A stretch of DNA of 64,000 bases from NCBI RefSeq assembly GCF_021018805.1, contig NC_086283.1, positions 58,667,775 to 58,731,774 of the forward strand. The letters run 5' to 3'. Under the pieces are notes generated by a model. It saw nothing but the letters and a program-made list of their open reading frames with translations, did not search any database and was not told the origin of the DNA. The DNA comes from Prinia subflava (Eukaryota > Chordata > Aves > Passeriformes > Cisticolidae). Positions 11,440 to 25,100 of the stretch are shown in pieces. The position numbers were made by a program, and so were the translations under genes. Every line of letters begins with the position of its first letter. The stretch's first letter is position 1.

Positions 11440-13181
11440 GTTTTGATACTTCTGTATACGTGCTAATTTGGTAAGACTAATAGAAATAATTTTAGTTAAT
11501 TTTAATGTGCCGTGATATATATTTTGCTATGGTATAAATTGCACCATGTAATGACAAATACTCACAAGTGCTAGATTTGTGAATTTCTTAAAAAACAAGC
11601 ATTTCTTATGTATTTGTGGCTTGCAGAAATCAGTTTTTAATTTAGAGAATTTGCTATCACTAGCTATTGAAATAGTGGCTCTTGGGCGATTTTGGGAGTA
11701 TTGCAGATTTTTCATTTCACTGCATAAAATTTCCTCAGATATTATGGGCAGCTTTAAATTTCTTCAGCTGTTTTCTTATGAAACCATAGCATTTTCCTTA
11801 CTGCAATTCCTAGCTTACATGAGGTGGGGAGGAAAGGGGACTCAAGACAAGATTATTTTAGCACCTTTTGGCCTTAACTAATAATTTTGCTTGCATCAGC
11901 CCTAATGGATGCAAGGTAATACACATTCACGTATGTATGGGTACATACATCTATATACACATATAACTATGTATGTTATAGAAAGCACCCTCAATGGCAC
12001 TTAGCAGGGCTCACTGCACTTTTTGTAAGGCTTTTTGAAATTATTGGCTTTTAAAAAAACCATAGTTGAAAGTGATTTCTGCAAGCTATATCCACTATGT
12101 ATTGTCCATTGTATGGTTGTAAGAATATTTGTCTGGCACAGGTGTGAAGTCATTGAAAACAGTGTATGCCCTAATATTGCCAGCTGGAAATAGTTAACCT
12201 AATTTTTGGAAGAGTTTTCCTGTCAGCTGAAAATGCTAGTTGCTATTCCTATTATTAAACCCCGTTATTTTTTGATAAATTGTCTTTGGATAAGAAGCCC
12301 TGCTTCCTCTTGCTGCGCTCCTTTGCTTCTTCTGCTAGAAAGTGTTACCTGATAACCAGAAGCTGATACTGCAAGAGATTTATCTAAGCGTTTTAAATAT
12401 TCTTCCTCTTGAGTTTTCAAAGTGTTACATTGCTCGGCACATTTCCCTTAATTTCCCTCCCTGGAGTCTTCAGTTCTCCTTTCCCAGCTCTGCTGCTGCT
12501 TATGCTTACCTTGGACAACAGGGCTCCTTATTTTTGTTTGCAGTCACAGATGTGAGTTGGAAGGAAATAAAAAAAAAAAATTTGAGCAGAGAATGAGAGG
12601 GAGCCTCCTGAATTGTGGAGATGGAAAGGAGAGCCACACAAAGGCCAAAACATGCTGCTGTCCTTGCAGGTGGAAGTCTAAGCTGCATTTGAATGTTTAG
12701 GTTACGCAGAACTCTACATCTGGTTCTTGTGTGGCATTGTGTGTGTGCATGTCTGTTATTCATGGAATCAAATTTGGTTCTGATTTTGTCTTGCTGTTTG
12801 TGTATTTTCAGCTTGTTTTCTGTGTTTAGCATTACTTGATCTGGCAGAAAAGAACAAATGAGATCATGTGTCTACCATTTTTAAAACTTTCCATGAAAGC
12901 AGTGAATGCAGGTGGTGTGGATGTGTACACAAGCTGACATACTGGGCCTCTCTGGAGCTGTTTCTTACGTGGTTGTTACTGTTCTATTACACTAGAACTG
13001 TTCTATTACTGTTCTTATTTACACATAAGAGGCTGGCTTTGCCACTGAGGCACTGAGAATTTGGACAAGACTGTAAGGGTCCTTGCTCTGTGCCCCCAGA
13101 GTATACACACAGTGGCTGTACCTGATGTAGACGTAATACTAAGGCTGCCAGACAGCATTCTGATTAACCACCTAAGTCAGA

Positions 13182-13212
<31 letters not shown>

Positions 13213-13245
13213 TAAACAAAAATATATATACATATACACATATAA
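13182..13245 (+). repeat. (TA)n/(CATA)n microsatellite
   Basis: A run of about 11 TA units grades into CACACA, then AATATATATACATATACACATAT. It is a simple repeat within the putative 3' UTR. Confidence 0.92.
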
Positions 13246-13602
13246 ATGAGATCTGTCTACCTCAAGTGTGTGTACTGCAGAAAACTTTTGTATGACTAGA
13301 TATTGATGCAGTGCTGTTAAGTACATTTGGATTTCATTACTTCCTTGTGTACTTGAGCAACTGAGAAATTAATTACAAACACACAAATCGGAAGCCTTTC
13401 AAATCTATCTCTTGCTGTAACAACTTACAGTACAAAACTTTTAAGTTTGTAACCATCTTTAGAATCACTTGAATTTGTTATGGTGCTATCAGTATATAGA
13501 AAACTGTTTATATGGATACATAAATTCAAGCCAGTATTAATACCTATAGCTGGGGTTTTTGCTTGTAATTGTGTGTAACTGCTTTTGCAATGTGTTTAAT
13601 CT

Positions 13603-13608
13603 AATAAA
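13603..13608 (+). promoter_or_regulatory. Polyadenylation signal candidate (middle)
   Basis: AATAAA is immediately followed by an A-rich tract from 13620 onward. The A-rich tract could prime artefactually in oligo-dT libraries. Confidence 0.4.
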
Positions 13609-13617
13609 ACCGCACCA

Positions 13618-13700
13618 GTAAAAAGAAAAACAAAAACAAACAAAAAAAAAGCAAACTAAACCAAACAAAAAGCCCACAAACCAACAAAAAAACCCCCAAA
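13618..13700 (+). repeat. A-rich (AAAC-like) low-complexity tract
   Basis: About 80 bp consist almost only of A and C with scattered G, such as AAACAAAAACAAACAAAA. It directly follows an AATAAA, so it may be the tail remnant of an old retrotransposed sequence or simply a decayed microsatellite. Confidence 0.8.
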
Positions 13701-16013
13701 ATTACTCAGTTGTTTTTCTAAATCACATGTGATAACATCTTCACTACAAAATTGTCCTTGGGAGTGGTGTGACTGTGTCTGTACCATATGTTAGTCTCAC
13801 TAAATTACTACAATGTAGAGCAAGGTCTTCTTTGGGTCAGAGCCTTGTTTAATTTCTGTGACACTTATGAGACAATTTATATCAAGATTATATTGGCTAA
13901 AGTAATCCTCATACTGCTCAAAGTTGAACTGAAATTTGGACTTGGCCAGAGATATTTCTTAGTCCTGGTGAGATTATGGTAGTTTATTTTGGCTTTTGTG
14001 AAGATGCCATTACTGTAAAGTAGTTTTTACAATTTCTTACGCTGGTAAATAGTTGCGGTAAGGAAGTATCTTGTTGCATTATCCTCAGCAGCAGTGAGAC
14101 TGATGAATCACCTGGGCTTAGAGTCTCATTAAGTATACTTTCATTAAAAACAAAGAATTCAGATAGAATATATAATATTGAATTTAAATAAGATTTGGGG
14201 GTTTAAATTTTAACTTTATAAAATTATTTATTCTATTTTAAGCCTTCTGTCTTATTTTACCATCCAAGTATTTTTGGTTTCAGTGGTCCAGCTTTATTTA
14301 CGGGCATATAAAATGAAATTGTATGATATTTTTACAAGCTTCTTCCTTTTACATTGAGTTTGAGTAGCTTTCATCTGTATGTTTTTGTTTTGTATGGATA
14401 AAGAGCATTACTTATGCTTTTGTGCAATAGGTTTGAAACATGCATTTATTAGGCTTATGTTTAAATTGTAAATGTAGCATCTACTTACCATTACATTTAA
14501 AAGGAATGTAGATGGCTTTTCTCACTTGTTCAAATGGAGTTTTATTTGAGGCTGTTATTTGGGGGTGGGCGTGTGTGTTTTATGCTTTGTACCATTTTTT
14601 ATTTTAAGAGTGAAATGGGGGATTTAAAATTTCTGTAAGTACAAGAACTATCTGTCAGCAATATTTTAAAATAAACGATCTTGCAAGAAACCTTAATGTG
14701 AATTGTGGAAGCAATCGACAAGACTTGCAGCCTATCTGAAAATGTTTTGTGCCATTGTTAGGTCTGGTATATTTGTGTACCATCACACCTGGGAATATTT
14801 TTTGTACTGGTTGTGCAATAGTATACACAACACTGTCACTCAGGAGATATGGACCATAAAAAGTATCAGACTACAACTATGATGGTGCTATTTTTTTCAA
14901 TAGGCTATGAGCCTTTGAAAGCTTATCTGGCTCTTATTGTCTTTGTAACAACACAGTCCTAGGGGATTTACAGATTTTTTTTTTCTACTAGATGATAAAT
15001 ATAGCTTGCTATTTTACAGCATTCTGCATATTACATTGAGATAAATATAATAGGAAAAAGCCAACCAGTCTGTACATCAGTGAGAGGAATCTTAGGTACA
15101 CGTTTTGTACAGAAGGCTTTATTGAACAGAAAAATCAAGTTTCTGCTTTTCCTCAGGTAATCACTACGGTTTGGATGTTTCACTGAAAACATTAATGCAA
15201 CTTCAGTTAGTCTGCCTAAAGTTAGTAACAGGGAAAGAAATTGTTCCACACAAAAGTCTCCCTACATAAGATATAATTAGATGTTACTTAGGTCTTGAGA
15301 TCTGTTTTTGAAGAAAAAGCTGCAGAGAACAACATCAAAGAACATGGAACAATGCTCCAGTCTCTGCTCTAATCAAAACTTGCAGTCAGGACAAAAATTA
15401 CCTAGGAACTTAGGTCTTGTGGCAAGTCAACAGGTAAAGTTTTACCGGTTTATTTATATACAAATTAAAGGCATCTACTATTTACTCCGTATTTTATCCT
15501 ACTTAGAGTTTTTTGGAAATCTTTTGAAGCCACAATGACCTACCCATGTCCTGGTGCTAGGATAAGAACTAAATGTCCAATTCTATGAACATTTACATTG
15601 GTAACTTGACTAATAACCTGGATAGTTCCACAGAAAGTAGTGGGATCATTCATTCAAACAGAGGTATGGCAGAAGGAAGAACTCCTGAGTTTTGAATACT
15701 GATGTTCTACTATTTTTGTTATTTCTGTTTGAAACTGAAAGTATTGGTTTGATGGAATTTTTAATTCAAGTGACTTATCTGGACAAAAGGAAAGTTTGTT
15801 CTTTCCTTCTGCAAACAGGACCGTTTTGCAGTTAAGGGACAATTAGCCAGTGCAACCACTAAGCCTTTTATCCTCATATGTGGCATAATAAAGATTCTGG
15901 AAATGTCAGAGTGTAAAACCATATTTTTGGCTTAGCTTCGTTGAAAAGTTTACAATTTTTTATGCTTTGTGTTGCTGTGTAATTTCTGTACTACTGGTGG
16001 CTAGTTTTGTCTG

Positions 16014-16112
16014 AATAAACCTTTTGGGGATTAATGCTTAATGTTTTGATTTTATGATAGTGAAGCTTGTATCCAGTGTTTTGCCAATGAATATTATATG
16101 CTTGTTAATAAA
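16014..16112 (+). promoter_or_regulatory. Pair of distal polyadenylation signals
   Basis: AATAAA occurs at 16014-16019 and again at 16107-16112. The first is followed by T/G-rich sequence. They are the last such pair before the sequence character becomes plain intergenic, so they are candidates for the end of the long PCGF3 transcript. Confidence 0.4.
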
Positions 16113-16130
16113 AGCAGAGAAACTAACTGA

Positions 16131-19100
16131 AATGCTGTGAGGCTGGAAGTTTTTGTCCCATTCTTTCCCGGGAACATAAGGAACTAGCAGTCATCGTAGC
16201 ACTGAATAAATGCAGTGTGACTGGAAACAGAGGTGGTGTGGCATTGCATTGTCATAAAATCTGCCTCTTACTCAAAACACAAGGATGCCCTAAAGTATTA
16301 CTCCACTGGCAGTATGTCTGTGACAAGTGTGTGTCAAGTAACTTCCAGATAGGAAGTTAGATGGCTTCAGTCACCAAGAGGGAAATCACCATTATCCTGG
16401 TGTCATTATGTACCTGGATTGAAAGGTACTCACCTGACCTGGATGTGTTGTTTCAACATTGCCCTTACAAATGCCTGGTTGAGACAATATATTAGCAATA
16501 CAAAACACGTGCTATGGTAGTTGAATTTCTTGCAGCATCTACATGTAATGCAGGTGTATAGCTTGTGAACTGCTCTGCATGCTGAGAGGGCAGCACCTTT
16601 ATTTATGCTCTTGGCTTGTTTGGAACTGCCAGCAACTCCAGGCTGCTTTGAAGTCAGTTTTAGTCATGCATGTATTTCTTATTTGCACTGATACTACCCA
16701 TGCATAGTTGTCCTGAAGCATTTACCATTTACTAGCTTCATTTAAATATCAGTATGAGAGACTAACTGCAGGAAAGTCCCCATGCCTGTGTACAGTCACT
16801 TAAAAGTGAATGAAAATTAGCACTAATTCAGCAAGTGTTACATATTGTAAGTCTTCCATGACTTTATTGTAAGTGGTTCTAATAATTACCTGAACTTGGT
16901 GCTGCTGGTTGCTGCCATCTGTCTGTGAAGTAACCGATGATGGGCTTGGCTCCCTCCCTATTCTGAACATGATGTTCTAACAAATAGAGAGTAAAAACTT
17001 TTCCTATTTAACTGAAATTCCCATTTGTGCTAACAGTTGTGTTTACTAGCCCTGAAAGCATAAACCTGCCCTGCAGCCAGTAGGAGCTAACTATATTTTT
17101 TCCCCAGAGGTAATACAATATAAAAAAGGGTTTACTGGTATTTCTTACGTTATATGCAACTGATATTTTCTTACTTTGCTGACTGATGATTCTGCTATAA
17201 AAGATCATTACTTTGAGTGGCGTACCTCTTTTTTGTGCAATAACTTCTTCCTTGGGACTGGAGCAGTCAGAGAAAAAATCCATATCAATTGAATATGTAC
17301 ATTTAAGATAGATAAATTCAGGTGTTTAAACCCCAGGGTAGATATAGTCACTCAGGATTCAATTGGTCTCAACTCAAGTTAGACTTAATCCAGTGACATA
17401 CAGGAATACAGGTATACTGCAGTGCAAATCTCTTCATACCTCTGTAACAAGTCACTGTGGGTCTTTAATTTCCAGTATCATCCTCGTTTAGTTTTTCTGT
17501 TCTTGATTTTTTTTTTTTTAGGTTTCCTTTTGATTAGTTTTTCTTTGAGAAAGTCAAGCAGTGATCTGGTGTTAGTGGAGAAAAAGGTTTACAAGAGAGA
17601 TTTGGCTACTAAGAGGAAGATGTGGTACACATTTGTAGAAATATGTCTAGTCCTTCACATGGCAGTGTGCTTGCATTTATCACTACAGCAGTGTCTTACT
17701 GAAGGGTTTGAATTAGACATACATGTGCTTTGTCTGTGTTGTGTAATGACTGCGTGTTGATGTGTCCCTGGAAATAAAAACAGAACAAAAATGAAAGCCG
17801 AAAAATTGGCTTCAGTATGAAGACTGATTGGGTGGTTTCCATGAGGAGATGTTGTTGTTAAAGCCTTGCCTGTTGTTTTTTGCCCCTGTTTGTAGGTGGT
17901 AATTGTTTCTTCACAAACCTGAAGAAAGTGAAACTTCATTCTCATTAAATTCTTTAATGCTATTTGTTTGTTCATTTATTTTCTCCTTTGATGCAAAGTT
18001 CACTGTCCCTTGCCTGAATCCTTGTTCCAAGAGAACACAAAGGCTTTCATTCTGGGTGCTCCAAGGCTGCACCATGTGACAGATAGTTTCCATTGCTGTT
18101 GGGAACAGTGTTCAAATCTGATGCAAAAAATAATGTCTGTACTTCTGGTCTTTTCTACTGGTTCTCAGCAGGGTGGGGAGTAGAAATTCTGCTTTGGTGT
18201 ATTTTGTAATACAATGTATTGTCCAAATGCTTCTGTTTTCCCATTTAAGCAATGGCTTTGTAACCAGCTGCAATGGCTTGTACTAGCATTACTTGGATTA
18301 TTGTTTAAATGTATTTTGCTGTTTTACAGAAGTTCCCGGAAAGAGACTAGTACCATAGTGAATCTGGATGTCAGGTAGAATATATCCCCTGGGCCTGCTC
18401 TCACACTTCGGGAAAAGATTTCTTTCTCTGCTTCATGTCAGTGTTACGGACTGTAGCTACAACATCTGATACTTGATGATTTCAACAGAAATGCTGAGCT
18501 TTGAGGTTCCCTGTAGATTTTATTGCAGCCATTGCAGTAAGCATTGCTTAAAAATGGTCAATGCTGATTTGAAGCACAGACGATGAGTTGTTGTTTCTGG
18601 TTCTTCTGCCACTGGCACCTCAACAGATCCTGTGTGTCATGACTCAAGGGAAAACAGGCTTCTTATTCTGATCACTGTCTCCTCTTTCCCTAGAAAACAA
18701 GCAGTCCCAAGCCTGTGCATTCTGATATGACAGGGACTGCTTCACCATTTCTCTGTTCAAGAACTTTTTGAGATTAGAGTATCCTTTACAGACAAGGTTA
18801 TCTATTCAGGCTCACGAAGTCTTGCAAGTAACTTTGCTAGTTTTAATCAGAATAGCTGGAGGCTAAAGGGGTGCAAAGAGTTGCTCACAGGGCTGTGATG
18901 GCAGGTGGGGTACCTCACATTGCCTTAAAGAAAGTTCACAGATCTGAGATACTCAGTGGCTCCCACCTTCAGCATTTTCCAATTCGCCCGACTGGCATCT
19001 TGGTATTGTCTGATCTCCGAGGGCCCTTCTTAAGAAAGTGTGCTTTTAACTTGCCTTGGGCCTCATTCTTTTCCTTCATTGGCTTTGGTGGGTTGACTGC

Positions 19101-22100
19101 CTTTGGTGCGGCAATGTGGGAGCTGTTCCTGCTGGATATGACAAGGCCCCATCTCTTGTCTTTCCCTATTCAGTTACTCTGGTCTGTGGCCCACTTGATG
19201 AAACACATTGTGTTGTAAGTGGTGCAGGTGACAGTCCAGCTTCCTGCTTCACACTAGGAGCAGGAGCCAATTCTGTTAGTGCTGTTACAATCCATCCCCA
19301 TCATGGAGGAGCAAAGAAAACTCTCTGTGAATAAAGCAGGACTCAATGGTTCAATTATTTCCAGAAAAAAAAGAATAAAACCAAAACAAGGTTGAACACT
19401 GATACCAAAAATTTTGACATATTTTACTTAACAGTAAAAGAGGCAAAGAGAAAGGAAAGTAGAGAAAAGTTAGAAAAAGGTATGATTATTTTAAAAAATA
19501 TAGTATAGCTCACCACCACACTGTTGCTACCTTTTTTTGCCACTCATACCAGGTTGGGGCGAAGCAATTTGTGCCTTTTTTCCTTATTTTCTGCTGTTTG
19601 AAGCATCTTATCTGCCCTCTCCAATCTCGGGAGCAGCTTAGCTGGAAGCAGCTGCCCACCTCTGAAATGCAGGCACAGTGCCTGATCCCTGTGGTCAAGC
19701 CTCGGTCCACTCACAGTGCTCTCACCACACAAGGCAGGAGCAGGGAGATAGGGGGTTTCTCCTATCACTCAAGACCTTGATCCCAGGAAGAAGGATTGGA
19801 GGCTTCTCCTCAAGCTGGCAGCATTGGCTCCTGGAGGCCTCAGAGTGTCTCACAGCAGGCAGTGGTGGGTGGGGAAGGCAAATGTCAGAGATTCTGCCTT
19901 TCTCCTCCACACTTTTGCACAGGGTTTGCCTTTTTTTTTTAATGGGCCTCAAGCCAGGCTGTTCACAATCCATCCTGCACATAGTTTTCAGGCGTTCAGA
20001 AGAGGTTTCGGTAAGCAGACATGATGAAACGCTTTTTGTAGCCTTTCTGTTATCAGGTTCTGCAGACACAGGTACTCATGATGTTAAAAATTATCTATTG
20101 TTTTCTGGATTTTGTAGTGGAGTTGGAGAGGAGGTTGATTTTATTACTAATGAACCATTATCCATAATTCATGGATAATGGAAGGGGTAAGAACTGTGTG
20201 TAGACTGACATGCTAAGTGCCTGGAACATAAAAAATGTAATTATTGTGGCTGTGGATCTGAAAGCAGAGCCACTGTTACATAACTGATGATAGACTTAAT
20301 TTGAAGTCAAAGAAAAAAAATGGAATTCTACAGGAGATTCTGAGGGTCATCAGGAAGGGTCAGCTGACTGAGACAGTGAAGTCTGTGCTTAGACAGTGGA
20401 AAAAAATATGGGCTTCACAAGGGTTACTTGGGATGTCTGAGAAGTCTATACACTTCTGAGTGCCAACTAATTGGAAAAGGATGCAATGGAAAAGAGATGA
20501 GTTGGGAAATGCCTGTTCCAGTACATGAGGTTGTTTTGGATTTTGTGTTGCATACCACTTACTGTCTCTTTGCAGGTTGGAGGTGCTGGGCGTGTATCCC
20601 TGCACACTTCTGGTAACCCAGCAGCCCTTAAGCCCAGGAGGCCCTTACTGAGTCCTGTGGCTGTGAGGGAGTGAGGTCCTTGGTTAGAAAGGAGGCTCCG
20701 AGGTGGCCAGTCAGAGCTGTGGAAGGGAAGAAGCTGTGTTCTAGGGTGTTCCAGGGTCATTGGATCACCTCTGAGGTGATCAAACCAGTGGGAGAGGTAA
20801 GCCCTGGAAGCAGCAAGAAGGGTATCCAAAGACAACCATGTAGCTTCATGGATGGCTACCAGCCAGACAGCCGCAGGGAAAAGAGTAGTGGATGGAGTAG
20901 ATTATGGCTGCGGATAATGTGATGCACTAGGGACAGCTGACTTTGTCACTGTACACTCGGCAATATGGTAACACATCTCTTTTATCATTAGAATTGTCAT
21001 TCTGAAGCCTCTTGGTTTCGTTCTCCACTGTGGATAAACCTGACTTCTTGATAACAGACATGGAAGCTGAGTTATATGGGCTTTCCGTGGCAGTCATGCA
21101 TCTGCTTTTAGTCTTACTGTGCAATGGGTCTATTTGAAAACTACGTTCCATGCTAGCCATTTACAGCTTGTTTCGGAGCAGCCAAAGTCATGCGTAACAT
21201 GTAGCAAAAAACCCAGATGCTGAACAGCACACTGCTCACAAAAGTGTGTTTTTTAGGAAAGTGCAACATTTTGAGAAACACAGGCACTTTTGTCTAGAAA
21301 CCAAAGATGAAACAAAAGCTCAGAACTGGCACCAGTAGCAGAATATGTGGACTACACTTGCTTGTGTGTGTTTGTGTGTGCTGGGGCCTCTGAGCTTCAG
21401 CTGTAGTCATTCACAGAAGGCATTTACTCAGTGCAAGGTGAACTGAACTCAGTCCCCCGCCTGTCTGACTGCTATTTGCCAAATCCCAATCTTCCCAATT
21501 GCTGTTGCTTGGGCATACATCCCTTGGAGGCCACAGCTGCATTCCAGCTCCTGGTACTGATCAGCACACACATCACCATCCCCCGGAGGCCTGCACGCAG
21601 AACTGAGTGCCCCTCACACAGAAAGGGGGTAGAAAGGAGTTCACTATGAAAGATGAGACAGATATGCAGCAAGTACAGAGCACAGTAAGACATAGGTACT
21701 GTTTACATAACCCTGGTACTTTTAAATCCCTTTACAGCTCTGTTTTATGATGGTTTTTTCATCCCTCAAATCACCTAAGCCTCTCCCTTTTCCTGCCTTT
21801 GTTTCCTTTCCTAAACATCCCATAATATGTCCTGTGCAATCCAGAACTGCTTTTCCCCTGCATTTCTTGAAACATCTCGTAGCTCTAGGCAGCAAACCTC
21901 CTGAGACACCTGATCTGGGGAGCTGCTCCTGAATGTCTCCTGAGGGTGGGTATGACACCTGAACACTGGGCTGATGGCTCTCCTGGGACAGCCCTCAGAG
22001 GGGTCGGACAAGGCTCCTCAGGAGTCATTAATTTTTCTGCCTTTGTGTCCCTGTGTCAGAATTAAATAAAGGCTAAAACTAAATCATCCTGTTGCAAAGG

Positions 22101-25100
22101 TTTTGCTGCTGTGGACATGAAGAGTGGCAGGAGGGGCAGACTGGAGGTGGTTGCAGATTTTGCTCACCTCTCTTGTTGAAAAGACTGGACAGGATGCTCA
22201 GTGCTGCAAGCTACCCTTAAAGGACAACAAAGCACATCTCAGCTCAGCTGCAGTCAGACTTTGTGTGTTTATGAATTTTCCAAGATGTTTTGAATAAACT
22301 CTCTTAAAAGTCCACCACTACTTTTTAGAAGAGGAGGCCTATTACTTTTAACACTATCAAGCATGCCTATATTAAATACTTCCCATCTCTTACAATGTGG
22401 TGGCAGTGCTCACCTTTGCAGGAAAAATAATTCTTCCTGGAAAGCCTCTGTAGGTGATCATCATGAGGTTTGGTAAGTGCTTTACACAGATTCCTCTCCT
22501 CATGCGTTCAGCTTTGCTGGGGATGGAATATATTGCGACAGGGCAAGAATAAAGGATTATAGCTGGCAAAGTAAAGTACAAGCTGAGCTGCCCACAGGCA
22601 TTGAGTGCACTAACAGCAGTGTGGCAGCTACCTGATGGCTTTTCAAAGCAACAGGCTTTCTAGACAGACTGGAAGTGGGGTCACAGTCAGGGGTGGACTG
22701 TTGTGGAATGTCACAGGAGGGAGGACTGACATTTAGAGAGCACTTAAACTAATGGCTTTTTTAATGCTATGCTTCCTCCTGATTTACATTTTGGGGGTAT
22801 GTCCAGGCTCGTGCTTTCAAAAGTCAATTTTCTTGAGCTAATGGTGGGTTCTGTGGAGCACATCCTAGTCCAGAGAGTGCAAAAAAACCCTGAATTTATT
22901 TTAGTGTTTGATGTCTTCTCTTTCATCCTGGTCAGCCTTGCTTTTCTCTAACCATTTTGTAAAACTGCCCTCATCCAGCCATGCTTTTATGTGCAGCCTG
23001 TGGCCATGAAGGTACTTCAATAGATTTGGCTCACTGATTGCAATACTGGACAAAATGAAGGGGCCTGGGAAGGGGCAAGCAGAGCTCTCATGGTCTGCTT
23101 GGCAGTAAGTTTGGAAGTACTTAGGTTAAGCTGACCTTTTCCAGATTTGCAATAGAAACAGATTGTGAGTCTAAGTCAGGTTAGTCCTGGATGTCTGGAT
23201 CATTTTGGAACTACTTCCATGCTTTCATCAGCTTTCTGGAACATAACCTAAAGCTCCTCTTTGCAGGACAATTCTTTCAACTGCTTTGCACCAAAGGGAA
23301 TCAGCAGTGTATGCAGAATGTTATATGCTGACATAGTGAAATATTTCAAGGGCACCTCAGATGGCTGGGCTGGTTATAAATAGTACTGGAGGAAAGCTGC
23401 ATGAGAGTCACATAAACCACTCCTAAAAATCTCCGCAGGGAGGTATTTTTAAAACCCACCCACTGCAGTTTCACTAGCACCACCTGTCTTACATTTGGAG
23501 AAAGACAGAGATGATGTTCTGCAAATATTTGTGGTATCCTAAAAAGAAATGCATGCAAATGATTAAATATTCATAGTGTCCCTTCATATTCAAATGTTTC
23601 TTTTTTAAGCCTGCAGCTGACCATTGGCTGCCTTAGAGAGACACTTAGGGACTGCAGGATTCTGTGAGATTTCATATCTAATATCTGAAGCAAATTAACT
23701 GCTGGCCTAAGAAAACTTTCAGTTGAGAGGTCTGCCATAAACTCAGCTGTGATAAACCACAGAAATTCTGGTGTATTTCATAGCTGCAAATTTTATTTAA
23801 CTTTCCAAAGGAATATTTGAAATTATGAGAAGATAGTAGATATATGTAAAATTCAGGAGGCTAATTGAGTAATAGATTACCTTTTAATGAGTAACAATTC
23901 TCTTATCTGTCCCAGGGAGCTAGTAGAAGATATTTGAAACACACTGTAGCTTGGTGGCTGCTCCACAGATTTAGTTAGGAAGAGTAAATGGAAGATTTGA
24001 GACCAGTTATACTGGTCCCAAAGCAGTTACTGAAATTTTCCTCAAGATATGAACAAATTTTATCAGACTTCCTCCTGCTTCAACCACCCTTACTTTCAGA
24101 CTTAAGACTTCAGCCCGTTACAGTAATGCAAGGTAATTCTTGCAGTGATTCCTTTCTAGGGCACTTCTAGTCCACATCCTAGCTTTTGAGTGAAGAATTG
24201 CAGTGGTTCTGTTAATCCAGGAAGTGGCACTGTTGGAAAGGATTGAGAAGTCAAGCCTGCTCTGCAGCTCCCGTAAGGGCAAATTCGGGTAATCGGCTGG
24301 GACAGTGGGATGGATGCCAAGGCTGTGAGTAACCTTTATGTGTGACTACAACCACTCTGAACCCTTTGTGGGGGTCACCTCTATTCAAGATTTAGTAAAA
24401 AGACATGTAATGGCAGAAATAAAGAATCATTTTCTTCACTTGCACTTCAGACCCCCTACCAGATCACAGATAATTTGGCAGGTTCCTTCTTGCAGTGCCT
24501 GTGTCTTTTAATGTTTCAGAAGGTACAACACAGAGAAGACATACAAGCCCAGGCTGTTCTCTTAAGGCTTCAGATCTCTTCTGGAAAGCCTTTTCTTCTT
24601 TGAAAACAAACAAACAAACAAAATCAGAAATTATACTGAGAGACTGACACTGCAAAAGTAAATATGTGTCTCATGTTTTGCATGGTGATCTAGTGGTGCT
24701 GCTGTTCAGTACTATTACCTGTGAGACAAAAGAGATCATATGAACATTTTCAATGCATAAGACACATAACTCTTAGAAGTTGTGATCCCTTCTGAGAGAG
24801 AAAGGAATAGTCTCTGTGCCCCAGGGAGCATTTATTTCTCAGCTTCTCCTCCTGTGGGCCACTGATGTAAACCTTAGCATTTCCCCAAATGATCAAACAC
24901 TAAATAGTCATGTCCATAGTTGCCTCTGTGGGCTGCTTGTTTGATCTTTTCCTGTAGCTGGATGTCAAAGAGCTGATACATGACTGCTAGAAGGAAAACA
25001 ACAGCAGGTTGGCCGTTGTGCAGCATTTGAGCTGTGGAGTCACCAGCTGTATTTCTCCGAGACTAAATTTACAGCAGCAATTTTTGGAAGTTATCAAAGT

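Larger units (their letters stand above)
10816..16130 (+). other. PCGF3: Putative PCGF3 3' UTR (end uncertain)
   Basis: After the stop codon the sequence is AT-rich, largely free of named repeats and carries AATAAA hexamers at 11434, 13603, 16014 and 16107. Mammalian PCGF3 has a multi-kilobase 3' UTR, so extension to one of the later signals is plausible. This is an inference from composition and signals only. Transcript data are needed to fix the end. Simple repeats interrupt it near 13.2 and 13.65 kb. Confidence 0.45.

Noticed and set aside
18330..18374. 45-bp candidate micro-exon with AG/GT borders
   Set aside because: No partner exons or family match. Such pairs are frequent by chance.
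19510..20178. Overlapping open frames on both strands, up to 166 codons
   Set aside because: They are mutually antisense, have no recognisable domain or exon borders, and are typical of chance frames in a less AT-rich patch.
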